Source: Isoetes taiwanensis
Lineage: Eukaryota; Streptophyta; Lycopodiopsida; Isoetales; Isoetaceae
DNA: 64,000 nucleotides
Reading direction: 5' to 3'
Assembly: GCA_021234155.1 (NCBI GenBank)
Contig: JAJEKV010000291.1
Coordinates: forward strand, 188,001-252,000
Numbering within the stretch: the stretch's first letter is position 1; every line of letters starts with the position of its first letter. The position numbers and the translations under genes were made by a program. A model generated the notes under the pieces. It saw only the letters and a list, made by a program, of their open reading frames with translations, was not told the origin of the DNA and ran no database searches. Positions 33,793 through 46,379 of the stretch are shown one piece after another.

Positions 33793-34594
33793 TAAATTTT
33801 TGTTTCATGGCAAAAGGAACAGCATTATTTGCACTATGCCCTACAGGATAGTAGAAAAGATTCAAACTGCATCGCAACAAGGTGCTCTCTTGGTGTTATT
33901 CTGAATTGAAAGAATAGATGCATATATACGCTTGGAAGTTTCATGTACCCTATATGTAGTTACGAATGTTTGAGAATATTTTGCCCATGTAATTGATTTG
34001 GGAATATTTTGCCCATGTAATTGATTCCTTGGACAATTTTACTATGAGAAACTGTTGAGCACTCCAGATATGAAGGATGTTCACGACGTGGCCCATGATT
34101 CAAAAAACTAGTTTAAGTTTTGTCATGATTTGCCCTACGAGATGCTGGAATTTCCAATGTGGATGGTGACTTTTATTGGACACAGTAATATGTTGTCAAA
34201 TGTTGCCCCAAAAGTGCGAAAAGCATCGCTAAGCCTTTTAACAAAATGATGAATTAATGTTCTTTTGCAGTCAACTGCAGCCTATTTTGGCTATATCTTT
34301 CAGTATGGGTACCTAACGACATGCTTGAAGGAATAGTTTTTGTGTTTCTTTTTCATACATGGAAGCACTTACTTTGCCATTAAAAGCATCTTATAATTTT
34401 AATGAGATTCAAACAGCTACAAACGATGGTAAATGCATCAACCCAATCCATTCTATCTGCGTTAAAATTCTTTGAGCCAAACATTACAAAGTTCTATTGA
34501 AGATCCTAGTGCAGAGATAGAAAGATTTTGTAAAACTATATTGAAGACCCTAGTTCAAAGAGAAAGAAGGATTTGTAAAACTAGACAATTGTCA

Positions 34595-34815
34595 GACATC
34601 ATTGAGGAAAACTAGACAATTGTCAGGGAGTGAAGTTCATGCCCATATAATTAAGGGCAACTTGGTGGCAAATGTTTTTCTTTCTAATACCTTCACAAAC
34701 ATGTTTGTGAAATGTGAGACTTCAGAAAATGTTTTCTGTTTTTTTGAGAAAACTGTTTTTTTGAGAAAATGCTTAAAGAAAAAATATGTACATGGCCAAT
34801 CATGATATAAAACAT
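34595..34815 (+). pseudogene. PPR-protein fragment
   Basis: The plus strand reads GSEVHAHIIKGNLVANVFLS, then NTFTNMFVKCETSENVFCFF, and after a frame change EKMLKEKICTWPIMI. This follows the pattern of a plant pentatricopeptide repeat (VHAHIIK, N..MY.KC, VF..M...W..MI), normally repeated many times in organelle RNA-binding proteins. Only one or two repeats are left, frameshifted near 34760 and with no flanking repeats, so it is a dead fragment. Confidence 0.65.
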
Positions 34816-36515
34816 TTCAAAGTAATGACGATTTTCTTTTCTTTCAAAAGGTATGTTCTTTGCAATGAAAGGAGGATTTTATGATGGTTATGCTTGGTTT
34901 TACAGTCAGAAGGTTTTGGTATGTGAATCAGAGACCATTTGAATCCTCCTTCTGAGTATAGAATGGAAACAATAATTTAACTTTGGTGCCTTGGGTACGT
35001 TTGTTTCTGATGGATCAATGGGTGCAGAAATTGCTCACTATGAGAGTGGAGGTAAATTAGTGATTGACGGTGTAACAGATAGTCTAGCTAAAAATAAAAA
35101 CATGAATGATGAAGAAATGGAAGTAGAAGAAGAAGACATGCCACAATCTTCCTTTATGCGTCTATGCTTTTCTTCTCATGTGAACCAACAGTAAGATAGT
35201 TTACGAGCTTCAATCAGCTCAATCAGTTTCTCAATCGACCTTCACACGATCTTCCTTTTGAGCGATGCTATTTCACTTTGTGTCACCCTTTTCAGAGGTT
35301 GCATTTTTAGCATCCATGGTAGCTGCATCTTGACTTTTAGAGCCAAACTACTCTTATCTAGCCATCTATCAGTCGGATCATGCAAATCATGCAACAATGT
35401 AGCAGCCCAAAGCTTAACAGCAGAGCATGTGCTTGAGTTAAAGCCCAGGAGGACTACAAACTGAAAACTCTGCTATGGTCGCCAATGAATATGGACCACA
35501 TATTTGTGGCTCCACAGAAATAGCACCGAATTCTATTCTGAGCCATCGAAAAAAAAAAACCTTTTGTCCTACCAGATTGCCTTTGCATTATACAGTGAAG
35601 CTCACCGGATTGGTAAAAGTCGTCCGATGCCAGTGCCAAATGTCCAATGGTAAACAATGAATGTGTCTGCTTACACAAGTTAGCAAAGAAAGGGAAGAGC
35701 ATATTCACAAAGAAGAATTGCATGTAAAGCAAAAGGGAAAGCATATTTGTCTTATAGCCAAGCGATCCTGGACATCAGAATTCTTCCTTCTGTCGTCTGC
35801 AACTACCGTCTGTACCCAACTGAGTGAAACAAAAAATTTTGTTCACAGTGCCCAAGATCTACTGACTCACTTATTGGTTAGAATTTTGTCTAGTAGTAGA
35901 ATAGTTATAGATGATCTAGTTGTGTGCGTTGTGTTATAGTTTAGATGACTGGCGGAATTAAATGCTCCATGTGCGCATCTAGAATGGTATTTGACTTACT
36001 TTTCAAATCTAAATGCTTTGTGTGCGTAGTTACAATGGTATTAGACTTACTTTACAAAGGTCTTAGTTCAAAGGAACCAATCTAGCTAGGTCAAATGCCT
36101 CAATTCATGAGAATTACTCATAAAGCCTAAGGATAAGTGTTACCCTAAGGACCCATTTAACTTGAGGCCCCCTAACTTGGCACTAACAAGCCTATGGTTA
36201 GTTCATACATTCAAAACTGAACCATGGTGCAATCTTGCTCCACTTGCTTAGCAATGGATTTTTATCAGTGCAGAGTGATTAAGAGGCTCACATTCCTAAT
36301 CTCAAAGTTTATCAAGTCCAAATCTAGAACATCTAGCTACCAATCTTCATTTTTTCTTTTCTTTTTAGAATAAGGTTATTCAATGGTTAGAATTCCATTA
36401 CATAACGAAAGCACAACTGTTGAATGTTATGTTATGGGTGTGTTAAAAAAAAAAAGGGAACGAAAGAGGGGCATTGATTTTTTTTGGTAGGCCAAGGTGC
36501 TTCAGGTAATCATTA
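34816..36515. other. Intergenic, no supportable gene
   Basis: Contains a tandem repeat listed below. The plus-strand frame at 34991-35194 is acidic (NDEEMEVEEEDM) but has no family signature. The minus-strand frame 35454-35744 was also examined and has none. Confidence 0.35.
35959..36059. repeat. Tandem repeat, two units of 51 bp
   Basis: Both units start AAATGCT and contain AATGGTATT(T/A)GACTTACTTT. Non-coding. Confidence 0.8.
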
Positions 36516-36747
36516 TTGTTGGCACCCGAAAGTTCCAAAAAGAATCCAATAGGAGGAACTCGGAATTTGTTCCCTTATAGTTATATCATGGCAGTCGCCA
36601 TAGCCAATTCTAGCAGCACTCTGGGGCAAAGCCAGTCATCGCTATTTTTGCGCGGAAGGCCGAAGCTTCGGTGCCTGCGCTTTCCAGGCAGCTTTTCTGC
36701 CTAGCTCCTATTTCTTTGCGATTTTTAAGCCTAGGCTATCTGTAACA

Positions 36748-36887
36748 GAGATTCTTGGGGCTTTCAGTTTCCTTCCAGGCTGTATTATTAGGATGATTCG
36801 GCAGAAGGTAATATAATTGAGATTCTTGGGGCTTTCAGTTTCCTTCTAGGTTGTATTATTGGGATGATTCGGCAGAGGGTAATATAA
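36748..36887. repeat. Tandem repeat, two units of 71 bp
   Basis: Units 36748-36818 and 36819-36887, both starting GAGATTCTTGGGGCTTTCAG and ending GGTAATATA. About five differences. Follows a short frame, MAVAIANSSSTLG (36588-36704), that looks superficially like a transit peptide but stops after 38 codons. Confidence 0.85.
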
Positions 36888-38136
36888 ATTTTCTTTGATT
36901 CGTCAATGTTTGTTTGTTAAAGCCCTATATACATGCTCGTAGCCTCACAGCCGTCAGCCATAGCAGTAACAAAGGCCAGCTGAGGGAAGCGCTACACAGC
37001 AGCAGCTTGTTCCAAGAACAGGACTCCGTTTTAATCAGCCCAAAACTGGCCTAGAAAACTGCAGAGGCCCATCTATTGGATCTATATCTGGCACGACAGA
37101 TCATGAGAAGCTCGCATAAGATTAAATGGCCCCAGTATTTTATCCTGATAGTCTGGAAGGGTAGGGTTTGTATAGCCTGGATTTGCAAGGTCAGGCCAGC
37201 CGGTAGGACTAGAATGGTTACCTCTGTTATACCAAAATTAGATTGCATCTTAAGCCAGCTTCATTGAAGCAAAAGCAGAATACTAACACACAAAGCAAGA
37301 GCATTCAACTGAGGCCAGCTATGGGACGGCAAACTGAGCTGGATCGTCCATACCCTGCAAAAGGACACTTCAAGGAACTTAGCAAACAACATCTAACGCC
37401 GTTCAAGCACTGAGAACATGGCAGAAAGAGCAAAGGCAAGAAAAACTAAAACAAAGAATAGGCCAGAAAGATATGTGCCAGATCTGCGCTGTGAATTATT
37501 TTCGCTATCTTTGTGAAGTTAAACTCCAGGCTGAACTCAGTGCTCTGATTTATTGTCTAAGTTTCTGAAGGGGAACTACAGTCTACGGATTTGCAAATGT
37601 CAGCAATAGTCTACTGAAGTAGATAGATGAATGCTTGCCAATTTTTTCTTCCCAAGAGACCCTTAGCAATGCAGAGGCCAGATGGAAACTTATAAGGTAA
37701 ACTTGTTTGTGATCTAAGCCAAGGTAAACTTGTCGTGCAATATATGGAAGACGGAATTCAAATACATCAAAAGGAAATATTGGCTTGCGCTACAGATGGT
37801 GGTAACCATAGCTCTGCTTTTAGCTTGATGTACATTGCTGGAATATGGTGGATCCCGTCGCAATGGCATAAAGCCCCAATTACTTGATTGGAAGCAAAGC
37901 TTCTTGTTGATCTCTAAAAGACATTGATCGCAGACGATCTACCGAGGAAACCAGATGTCTTAGATGGTTCAACAAATCCACAGCAAGAAATTGCCAGGAT
38001 GTCTTAATTGGCTCTGATTATGAAAAGGACAGATACAACTGTTATGATTAATACAACAGACCCCTAATAAAGGCGGCGGAGAAACCTCCATAATACGTGT
38101 CAAATTGAGAAGCATTTTAATTGGCGGCGGAGAAAC

Positions 38137-38168
38137 ATTGAACAAAATAATAATAATAATAATAATAA
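38137..38168. repeat. (AAT)n microsatellite
   Basis: About ten AAT units in a row. Confidence 0.9.
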
Positions 38169-39104
38169 TGAAGACTCGATTATATATGTGTAGATAAGGA
38201 ATACAAAATAACCATAGGGGAGGGTGGCCAATGGGTGCTCACTTTAGCACATAAATGAAATGGCAGCCATGTATGCATTTCAAATGCTATGCATACTACA
38301 TACAACGCGCCCAACGAGATAACCTGCACTGCAAACTTAATAGCATGCCAAGTAGATAATGCTACTTTAAGTTATAAGCTGCCAAACAGGTGGGGGTACT
38401 GGTACCACCAAGGCTGAGCTGGCAGCCTCCATAGGATACCAGGCATCCCATTGAAGGCAGCCCGTTAAAGGCTACAATGAAATATAATGACAAAGTTAAA
38501 GAGGATCAACTGTTAGCAGCAATTATGATCAAATTTTTTAAATAATCTGTAAACAACAATGTCTATAATCATCATTGAATTTACAAAGTCCTCATTTATA
38601 TTATCAAATTCTTGTAAAGTCAAACAATACGTTCAATAGTGTTTATGAGAAAACTAAAATGAGAATGAATTTGCAGTTGAACATCTCAAAAAACCTACAA
38701 TGATACAACTAATTATGATAATCTAACACAAGGCGCCCAAAAATGAACTGCTATATAAAAATAGTACCAGAAAATCTAAAAACCATGATAGACATGGTTT
38801 TTTATACAACAATTTATTTGATAGCATAAAACCACATGCTATAGTGGTTTGTCAAAATGAATAGTGGTTTACAATATAGTTATTTATATCAATTTTTAAT
38901 AAGATAGTGGTTTGCTAAAACTAGTTGTAGTTTATGGGATCATTTCAATACAGGATAAAATTAGTAGTGGTTTATTAAACTAGTAATGTATTTTTAAGAC
39001 CTCTAAATGAATCATGGAATGGTTGAAGATTAATACATTGTCTACGAGAACCATAGATGACAATATGGTCCATTAGCTATATTAAGCATTATTTTTCACA
39101 AGAT

Positions 39105-39262
39105 AGATATGCATTGTTTAGAATCACAAATTGCATATTTTTACAATAAAAAGGTGTAATGGTTTTTAATAGCATTACTAATGGAAATCTAGTAAGTTTT
39201 ATAAGATACCTATGCATTGTTTAGAATCACAAATTGCATACTTTTGCAATAAAAAAATGTAA
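39105..39262. repeat. Direct repeat of about 60 bp, two copies
   Basis: Both copies contain GCATTGTTTAGAATCACAAA then TTGCATA and TGTAATGG; the copies are about 98 bases apart. Non-coding. Confidence 0.75.
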
Positions 39263-40085
39263 TGGTATGCGCAATGGTAGGCAACATCCAACGGTTGGAA
39301 GTGCTACAACACAACGGCCCTTGAGGACAAGGGGATGCAACACTGGATGATCACCCCAGACACTCCGAGACAACGAACTGAATGTGCCACATTGTTCAAA
39401 CTGTCATTGTTACCCTAGGGATCAAGTTTTGTGGGGAATGGAGAAGGGAAGAACAACGGGGGTGCAATCCAGTCCGAAGTCTAGAACAACCACAATAATG
39501 CATCGTGTCCTATGTTCAACGGGGAGTCGAGCACGTGGAGGCGCCGATGAATTAGATGATCACAAAATTTGGTCTCTAGGGTATTATCGGTAGTCGAAAT
39601 GCCATGGAGCAATCGATTCCTCATGTCAGAGTGCCTGGAATGGTCGTACATTGCTCTCCACCCATTGTCCGCAAGGGCTGATGTGCGTTTGTAGCACTTC
39701 CAACCGTCGGATCTTCCTAAAGTTTTGCGACTACTTGCTTTTCACATATATTGACTTTTCAATAGTGGATCTGGGAATTGGGCTATCTGATCATGCACCA
39801 TAAAAAAACCTATTTCTGGTGTAGGGGAGTCTGGAAAGGCAGCCTGTGCTTAGAGTTTTGGTTTCATGGACAACATACACTTAGAGATTCAATTTCATAC
39901 TTAGAGATTTAGCTTCAGGGGTGAGAGTGTGGGCTCATGCTTCCACTTCGAGATTCAATTTCATGTGTGAGAGTACCTCACCACATATAAGGGTAACTTG
40001 GCACTATGGGATTGGTTGGCAGGGTGACTTGGCAGTGAGTAGACAAAACTAGGAGTAGGTAGGCATGAGAGGGCTCATACAATGG

Positions 40086-40660
40086 GAGGACCATCACATA
40101 CATAGGGGGACTCGTACCACCACTAAGCGTACAATATATGTCTAGGGTTTGAACCCTAGGCCATGTAGCCTTAGGGAATGCCTCTTGGCTACACGCCACA
40201 ATCAAGACAGTTGGGCATGGAAAACTAATAATGAAAATCATAGCTCCCTCCACCGTGAAAAAAGTACAAGTATCCTACGGTCAACTCACTCCATCTTGCA
40301 TTAGTCCAACCAATACATGGGGGACTCATACCTCCACCATGTACTCAATACAAAGACCCTAAATCTAGTCCATGTGCCCTTGGGGCATACCCCTCGGAAC
40401 AGAACCATAACTACTATAAGAGGGGATTCTTACCGCCATAGAGTCATAAGGGTTTGAAGATTAAGATACACTTGATGCTTTCCCTCACCTCCATTGAATC
40501 AAGAGTTTCAACCCTTGATCAAGAAGCCTCGAGCCATACCCCTTGACTTAGCCCTTTAACCATGAGGAGATTGTGCTATGCAATGAAAGACCAATGAAAC
40601 CAAAACTTGAAGGACCAAGAAAGATAACACAAAATTCATATGGGAGGACTCCTACATCCA
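40086..40660. repeat. Diverged repeats around GGGGGACTCRTACC
   Basis: Units starting near 40106, 40320, 40424 and 40640 share a GGGRACTC-TACC-CCA pattern followed by a CCCTAGGCCATG- or CATGTGCCCTTGGGG-like stretch. Strongly decayed, no coding frame. Confidence 0.5.
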
Positions 40661-41308
40661 CCATCCCCATATTCTTGTCTTGATTGTCATGCATTATCCC
40701 TGTCATCACCGTTATGCCATCATCTATTACTCATCGCCATGACTCACGATGCTATATTCTGTCACTACATGTTAAGCGTTCATATGTCATTATCTCTATA
40801 TGCATTCTTATATAGACCGTAGAATCTCTATGAGATAGTGAATAAATTACATTACATTACATATCACAACTAGCCCAAATTATTTGCTTTAAATTTATGG
40901 GAGATAACATGGTATGAGCATGGTTGAGATGGCAAAGATTGAGTGATGGGTGTGGCAAAACATGAAGGGGTGTGATAGAAATTGATATCGAAGTTGCCAA
41001 TCTTTGGTTATGAAGGTTCAAAAGCCTCCAAGTTAGATGGTTGGGATCTCTAGATCCCTCCTTGGTAATGACCTATAGTCTTTTGCCAAAATTTAAGACA
41101 AAAAATTGGCTTTATATATAATAATCTTGAAACAATAAAGCTTGAGTCCCTAATAACAATGAGAATGAGAAACCATTAATCATGGGTATTGCCATTACTT
41201 GTCAAAAACATATTAAAATATTGATTAAAATAAAAAATATAGTGAGGAATTAATGTTTTTGTAATGTGATATAGAATCCACTGGCTGAGATGAGCGATCA
41301 AAATGGTG

Positions 41309-41400
41309 ATCCTTGTCCCATGATCTTATTGGCTCCCATTAACGGTCAAGATCATGATCCTTGTCGAATGATCTTATTGGCTCTGATTAACGGTTTAAAT
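41309..41400. repeat. Tandem repeat, two units of about 46 bp
   Basis: Each contains GATCCTTGTC, then ATGATCTTATTGGCTC and ATTAACGGT. Non-coding. Confidence 0.85.
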
Positions 41401-42600
41401 TAATGGAAAATTCGCTACTGTGTTTTTTGAGCCATGGCTTGTCCCAGTTGCCGCCTTGGTTGCCGCCTTGGTTATGCGCCTTGGTTGGCAGAGACCACGA
41501 AGGAGATTGTTAGGGCAGTTGTTCAGGCAGTTTAGCCACGTTCAGGCAGCCACTTTCGAGATTTGGTGGAGCAGTTGTCTTGTATTCGGCTATTTTTCTG
41601 TGTTTGGTTTGTTTTCTTGCAGATCGGGGTGATAGGGATGCCAGGGACTTTTTTTGTAGTAGGACTTTCTTATTAAATGCTTTTGTTGCTAGAAACTACC
41701 GCCTTTGAGTTTTTTGATTGCGCACCTGCTTCAAAAATCCATCTCCGGTATTATGATCCCTGTCAACACATGAGCTATGGTATCTCCAGTCGGATATGCA
41801 CTACTTGCAGATATACCAGCTTACCCATACAAGACCAGAATCCTGGTCGACTTCCCTGCCTACAGTCACGACTTCTGCAGTGATCCAACGTCAGCTACAC
41901 AAGGTCTTCGGCTACAGAAGGGCTGCTGGATCCGTTCACACCAGCTCCCATTCACAAGAAAGCTTCCCCGGTCTGATTCTTCTGATTACCGTTCTCTTAC
42001 TGCAGACAAATTCTTCTGAGGCCTTTTGGCTGCCAAGACCAGTTGAATCGAACTACCGAGTCTGGTGTTGAATAGATCATTCAAATTCTCTGTTCGCTCC
42101 TATCTAGTCAAATTTTACCGTCTGTCCCCTCGTCCACAAATCATTTCTGTTATATATCAAGTTTCCCCTTTTCTGATTAATTAGAGATGATGATCATATA
42201 TAGGTCCATGGCTTGTGTTCTATTATTAAGATTGATAGGCTTTCATCCATTTTTTTCCGTTTTTTTTTCAATGTAATATTGTTATAATATTGTGCCTGAA
42301 TGAATGGATTTATCTCTGGGTTCGATTCCTAGAAGGCTTTTAAATAAAAATTGAAAATTAATTTGCACAAAAACAATAACTATGGAAAACCTTTTATCTC
42401 AAGTTATTATTTCATGTTGTTTTTTTCTTATGTCTTTCAATATATTGTTTTTGAGAACTAGTGTCTTTATGTGAGGAAGACCACTTGAGGAACAACTACT
42501 GTTATAGAAAATCACATGTTCCATAAAGGAAAGGAAAGGAAAGGAAAATTTTTTAACGTCCACGGAACCCAACGGGTTATGGGACCAGAACACAAGAAGA
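41401..42600. other. Intergenic; frames seen but no family recognised
   Basis: The plus strand has overlapping frames at 41420-41632, 41677-41883 and 41777-42019 with fairly balanced composition, but no motif links them. A (GGAAA)n run lies at 42530-42547. Confidence 0.3.
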
Positions 42601-42602
42601 GG

Positions 42603-42710
42603 GAATGAGCCCCAACAGAACTCGGGGGCTGAGCCCCCTAACAAATCACAATACTGAGAACAAAACCAGCGGGCATAAGCCCAAGCAGAACTCGGGGGCT
42701 ATGCCCCATG
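42603..42710. repeat. Two copies of a motif around CAGAACTCGGGGGCT
   Basis: The motif occurs at about 42615 and 42686, each time between a short GAGCCCC/AGCCC pair of inverted arms. Lies at the downstream end of the minus-strand LINE ORF1 fragment. Confidence 0.7.
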
Positions 42711-42774
42711 TCAAATAATAATATAGACAATAAAACGAGGAGTTAAAAGCCAAACCAAAACCGAAACCAAAATG

Positions 42775-43090
42775 GAACCGCAAAGCACAGGGCTATACAG
42801 AAATTGCCCACGGATCAAGTGGCCAGCGATCTCGGATGATAGCCTGGCCCCCTCTGTATACGGCCCACTTCCGCTGTAGGCGCGCCTCACGAACCCGACA
42901 TAATTCTTCCTTTCGTCTGCAGAGCTGTGCGGGGGTGAGGTCTTCCTGGACGGAGAAGGCGGTTCCTTTCAAGTGATTGCCATGCCGTAGAATGTGCAGT
43001 CTGGACAGGGCATCTCGAAAACAAACTAGCAGGTGTCGGGGGCGATCGGGTCGTGCCGCTCCAACTCGATGTGCTGAAAGGATCTACTCC
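42775..43090 (-). pseudogene. Probable LINE ORF1 C-terminal fragment
   Basis: The minus strand reads LSAHRVGAARPDRPRHLLVC, LSRLHILRHGNHLKGTAFSV, then QEDLTPAQLCRRKEELCRVR and KWAVYRGGQAIIRDRWPL before a stop. The order LKG, EDLTP, RR.EL and KWAVYRG matches the end of L1-type ORF1 RNA-binding proteins as I remember them. It is short, with one stop in the upstream part. A LINE ORF2 fragment on the same strand lies 2 kb upstream (44763-45955), and may belong to a related element. Confidence 0.45.
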
Positions 43091-43139
43091 ATGAAACCAT
43101 TGTGGTTTCATTGGGCATGCCACCATGCACTCCAAATGC

Positions 43140-43890
43140 ATTAAAGCTAAAGCTATTATTGGTTTACAAACGAGACACTAGATCGTACAATATAAGACAT
43201 TGGTTTACTTCTAACGCAAAATATATTTGAAGATACATAGTCAAATTTGTTTTGATGGAAAGCTTGTTCACATTTTGGTAATAAACTTGAACCATTTATC
43301 CCGTAGAACAACAATGGTTTTATTTAACAACCACCACAAATTGCAAATCCCTTGAAGCTAAAGCTACTATTGATTTACAAATGAAGTGTCTTAATTTCTT
43401 TATTAAACTAACATCAATTGTTTAATCTAAGATACAATTAGTTTGTTTCCAGCAAAAATATTATAAAGATACAAAGCCACGACTAGTTTGATGGATAAGT
43501 TGTTAAATCTTATAATGAAAAAATGGAAGCCTTTATTCTATGCGACAATAATGGTTCATGTAACAAGAAATTCATGAGGTGATTAACATACCACTACGAG
43601 TTGCACAATTCTTTAAGGCTAAAGCCATTAGTGATTTATAAAGTATACTACTAATTGGCCGACATGTCACATAGCAACAAACCAAGGAAGAACCATGGTG
43701 AAAAACTATAGCAACAAGCCACAATGAAAAAATCTAGATATTTACGATATAGATATACCACGTTGAAAAACCTTATATGCAAACCACACTATTTAACTGC
43801 CTATGGTTATTCAACACATTAACCCACTTAGTAACATTAGTTTATTTTAGTGGTTTAATACAAAAAATAACTATAAAACTGATAACAGTC
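43140..43890. repeat. A+T-rich repeat with recurring GGTTTA / AAAGCTA motifs
   Basis: Phrases GCTAAAGCTA(T/C)TATT and TTGGTTTAC recur at about 43146, 43366 and 43617, at steps of roughly 220-250 bp, suggesting three highly diverged tandem units. No coding frame. Confidence 0.5.
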
Positions 43891-44760
43891 TTTTTTGGGG
43901 GGCCTTGTGTCTAAGTTCCAAAAAAATTTGAAAGCAATATTAAAGTGAGCATACTTATCATCACATGCATTAGTTCGATGCACCTTCCCTCTTCCTCTTC
44001 AATAGCATATACCTCTTCTTCCCCTTATCATATGCCCTCATCTCGAATTCTCTTGGCTGAGAAAGAGAGATATGAGGTCACCTCACACCATACAACTAGT
44101 TCAATCTCCTGGTGCCAAACTCCCATTCCACTTTTGCATGCTTTTGTGCCCCTCTCTCGTCTTTCCTTCTTTTCCTAGCTACCTCGATCAGTTCCCTCTG
44201 CTTTCTCTTTCGTGCTTTGCTCTACCTTGTTATGATCTGCTTTTTGCTTCTAAATCCCACCTGAGAATTCTTCATATATGGACCACTGGTCCCCTTGCAA
44301 TTGCTTGCACCTCAATGGCTTCTAGCTCCAAGAACCAAACTGCAGAAGACTATACATAGTGCAGTCAATTCTGACTCAGCTTCACTCTTTTTGCCATATC
44401 TCCCTAATACGGACAAATTTTAGCCTGAACCGACCAATCTAGAATGCTAATTCAAGAATCTTTCCAAAGTAAGAATCAAAGGATCTCTGGTTGCTGAGAT
44501 ATGATCCTCCATGATAGATGTCATGAAAGACAATGATGAGGAAAATGCCTGCGCTATTTTTCTTGAAATTTTTGTTCTTTTCCTCCTTTTTCTGTTTGAA
44601 TTCGTTTCTTGGCAAAAATCTACTGTAAAGCTTGAAATTGTGTCGGATTTAAAAGTAATTTCAAGAAATTAAAAGTGGCTGCCCTTGTAGAGGGCCAGCT
44701 CTATTGATTTACTTATAATTTGCTCTCTTATATGGAATCAAATTTTTTTGCAATTATCAA
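43891..44760. other. Intergenic, nothing recognised
   Basis: Pyrimidine-rich in its first half. The frames at 43945-44178 and 44072-44359 have no family signature. Confidence 0.35.
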
Positions 44761-44762
44761 AT

Positions 44763-44788
44763 AGAATAGAATAGAATAGAATAGAATG
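44763..44788. repeat. (AATAG)n microsatellite at the LINE 3' end
   Basis: Five or so AATAG units. A similar short run occurs in copy B of the WRKY block at 49264-49282 but not in copy A. Confidence 0.85.
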
Positions 44789-45955
44789 TTGATTATTTCG
44801 TCTTTGAGACCATCAGGTCTAGAAGACATAGCAGTAAGAAAAATATGTACAATCGTCAGTCATGAAAGTTCTATTTCCAAAGTGCCTTCAATGGAGGCAT
44901 CATTGGACTCTCTACTCTCATCTTCATCATATAAATCAAGTAAATGTTTATAATTTGAAATAGACATCTCTCGCATTTTCAGCACCTCTATTAGAAAGTC
45001 TCCAATAGTGGTAGCTTCAAGCGCAAAAAATTCAAGAAGCGTTTTAACATTAGGTGAACCCGGAATCGTGCCTTATGTTCGATAGGCGGGGCATAGCAGT
45101 ATCAAATGTTCTTCATCCTCAATCTCGTCACAGCCGCATACTTTGCATGTTCTTCTACTTCTAGGAAGGTTCCCCCATCTTCCTACTTCCACTCCCAAAT
45201 GGTGAGAGCTGAGCCTTAGTCTGCACACAGTTTGCCTTTTATATGGAGAGAGATTTCTGCTAAGGTGCGGTGCTTCTTGCAAAACGCGATTTATGATCCT
45301 CCTATAGAAGTCCATTTTCGTGCCAGCGGTGTGCCATAATTTCCATTGCACATTCGCATGTATCCAAGCTCTTATGTTGTTTCCTTCATTAGGCATTTCA
45401 TCTAACGACATCCCCCATTTAGTTAGCCACTCTTGAATATTTGTAAACCAACCTTGTTGGCTGCTTTGACTCATAGAAAGGCGGGGAAGACTATTGTCGT
45501 CCATCTTGAGCACCTTTTTCACATACCTCAATGTCGACATAATGCTTACGCTTGAGGGGCATCATGCACGCTACGCTAGCAAACATAGGATAAGGTGTTT
45601 GCATTTTACAACCTAATTCTGTCATCAAAAATTTCTTTTGTACCTTCTCGATCCTTTTCCAAGCATCTAGAGAGAGACCTGGCCCCCATACCTCACATCC
45701 ATATAGGATAATGCTTTGGACAAGTGCATAATACAGTTTTTTCTTCAATCCCCAATCAAAAATTTCTGCTTTTTTACATTTCCTCTGCAAAGCATACAAT
45801 GCTTTCAACCCCCATCTGCTCTTTGTTCTGCTAGGGACAGAAACTGATTTGTGGATTTCTTTGTAGCCCTCCTGCTGATCTTTGGAATTTGTTCTTATCA
45901 GAGAACTTCTTCCCGGACAATTATTTCTCACAAGAATACTCCTTTGTACCAAGCT
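44763..45955 (-). pseudogene. LINE ORF2 3' part (post-RT domain and zinc finger) with a pentamer tail
   Basis: The minus strand reads GLKALYALQRKCKKAEIFDW, LKKKLYYALVQSIILYGCEV, WGPGLSLDAWKRIEKVQKKF and CMMPLKRKHYVDIE, a frame change near 45540, then WIHANVQWKLWHTAGTKMDF and the terminal zinc-binding motif CKVCGCDEIEDEEHLILLCP. This is the conserved end of a plant L1-like ORF2. The element stops near 44763-44790 in a run of ATAGA units, which on the minus strand is a 3' tail (TATTC)n. The reverse transcriptase itself is missing. It belongs to the same family type as the RT fragment at 21330-22390, though the overlapping part differs. Confidence 0.85.
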
Positions 45956-46379
45956 GTATTGAATTTGAAACAGAGATCATTGATTCTTGGTTGGAGGAAT
46001 TTGTCGGAAGCAGAAGAACTCAAGCTACTGCAATATTTAGAGTGCATTGTGACTGGTCGGATGAGAAAATTATTGTCAAATTGTACTCCCCATCTTGATC
46101 AATTCTGTTTTCTGTGATCTAGTTATGACTAATTTCTACAGTTTAGCATTTGAAGGTAATTCGTTCCACCTGCATTGTGAAATTTGCCTCCCTGCTATCT
46201 TTTAGCCTGATTTTTTCCCTATCTTTGGCTTTTCCCTGTTTTTCACGTCCAATTTTTTCCCCTTGTTGTTCTCTCCTAATGCAATTATGAGTTCTAGTGG
46301 CTCGTTAAATCTAAATTCTTCGACATTGTCCTTTCTCCATTGCTTCTTTGCGCTTCCGAAGGCGGATTAGATCACTCTT
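45956..46379. other. Region between LINE pieces, unknown frames
   Basis: A plus-strand frame (45889-46098) reads SCIEFETEIIDSWLEEFVGS, which is protein-like but not recognised. The start overlaps the minus-strand LINE fragment, so it may be a chance frame. Confidence 0.3.

Larger units (their letters stand above)
29544..34090. repeat. Segmental duplication, copy A
   Basis: Starts at AAAGCCAAAACTGAACTGG and is repeated from 47486 to about 52270. Similarity is close to identity over the WRKY genes and their shared promoter. Differences include a segment found only here (about 30622-30830), a replaced stretch (29956-30486 here, 47949-48892 in copy B) and small indels. Copy A has its right end near 34090, at ...GAAACTGTTGA. 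Confidence 0.92.
36900..41300. other. 4.4 kb of A+T-rich intergenic DNA without a gene
   Basis: Holds an AAT microsatellite and several local duplications listed separately. A phrase GGCGGCGGAGAAAC occurs at 38073 and 38123. The stretch 38760-39000 repeats short TAGTGGTTTA motifs that also appear at 43150-43880, so both belong to one repeat family. Confidence 0.4.

Noticed and set aside
35454-35744. 96-codon minus-strand frame
   Set aside because: No similarity to a known family, A-rich slippage run inside, no splice or promoter context.
36588-36704. Possible chloroplast transit peptide (MAVAIANSSS...)
   Set aside because: Stops after 38 codons, is followed by a tandem repeat and has no convincing donor leading to a mature protein.
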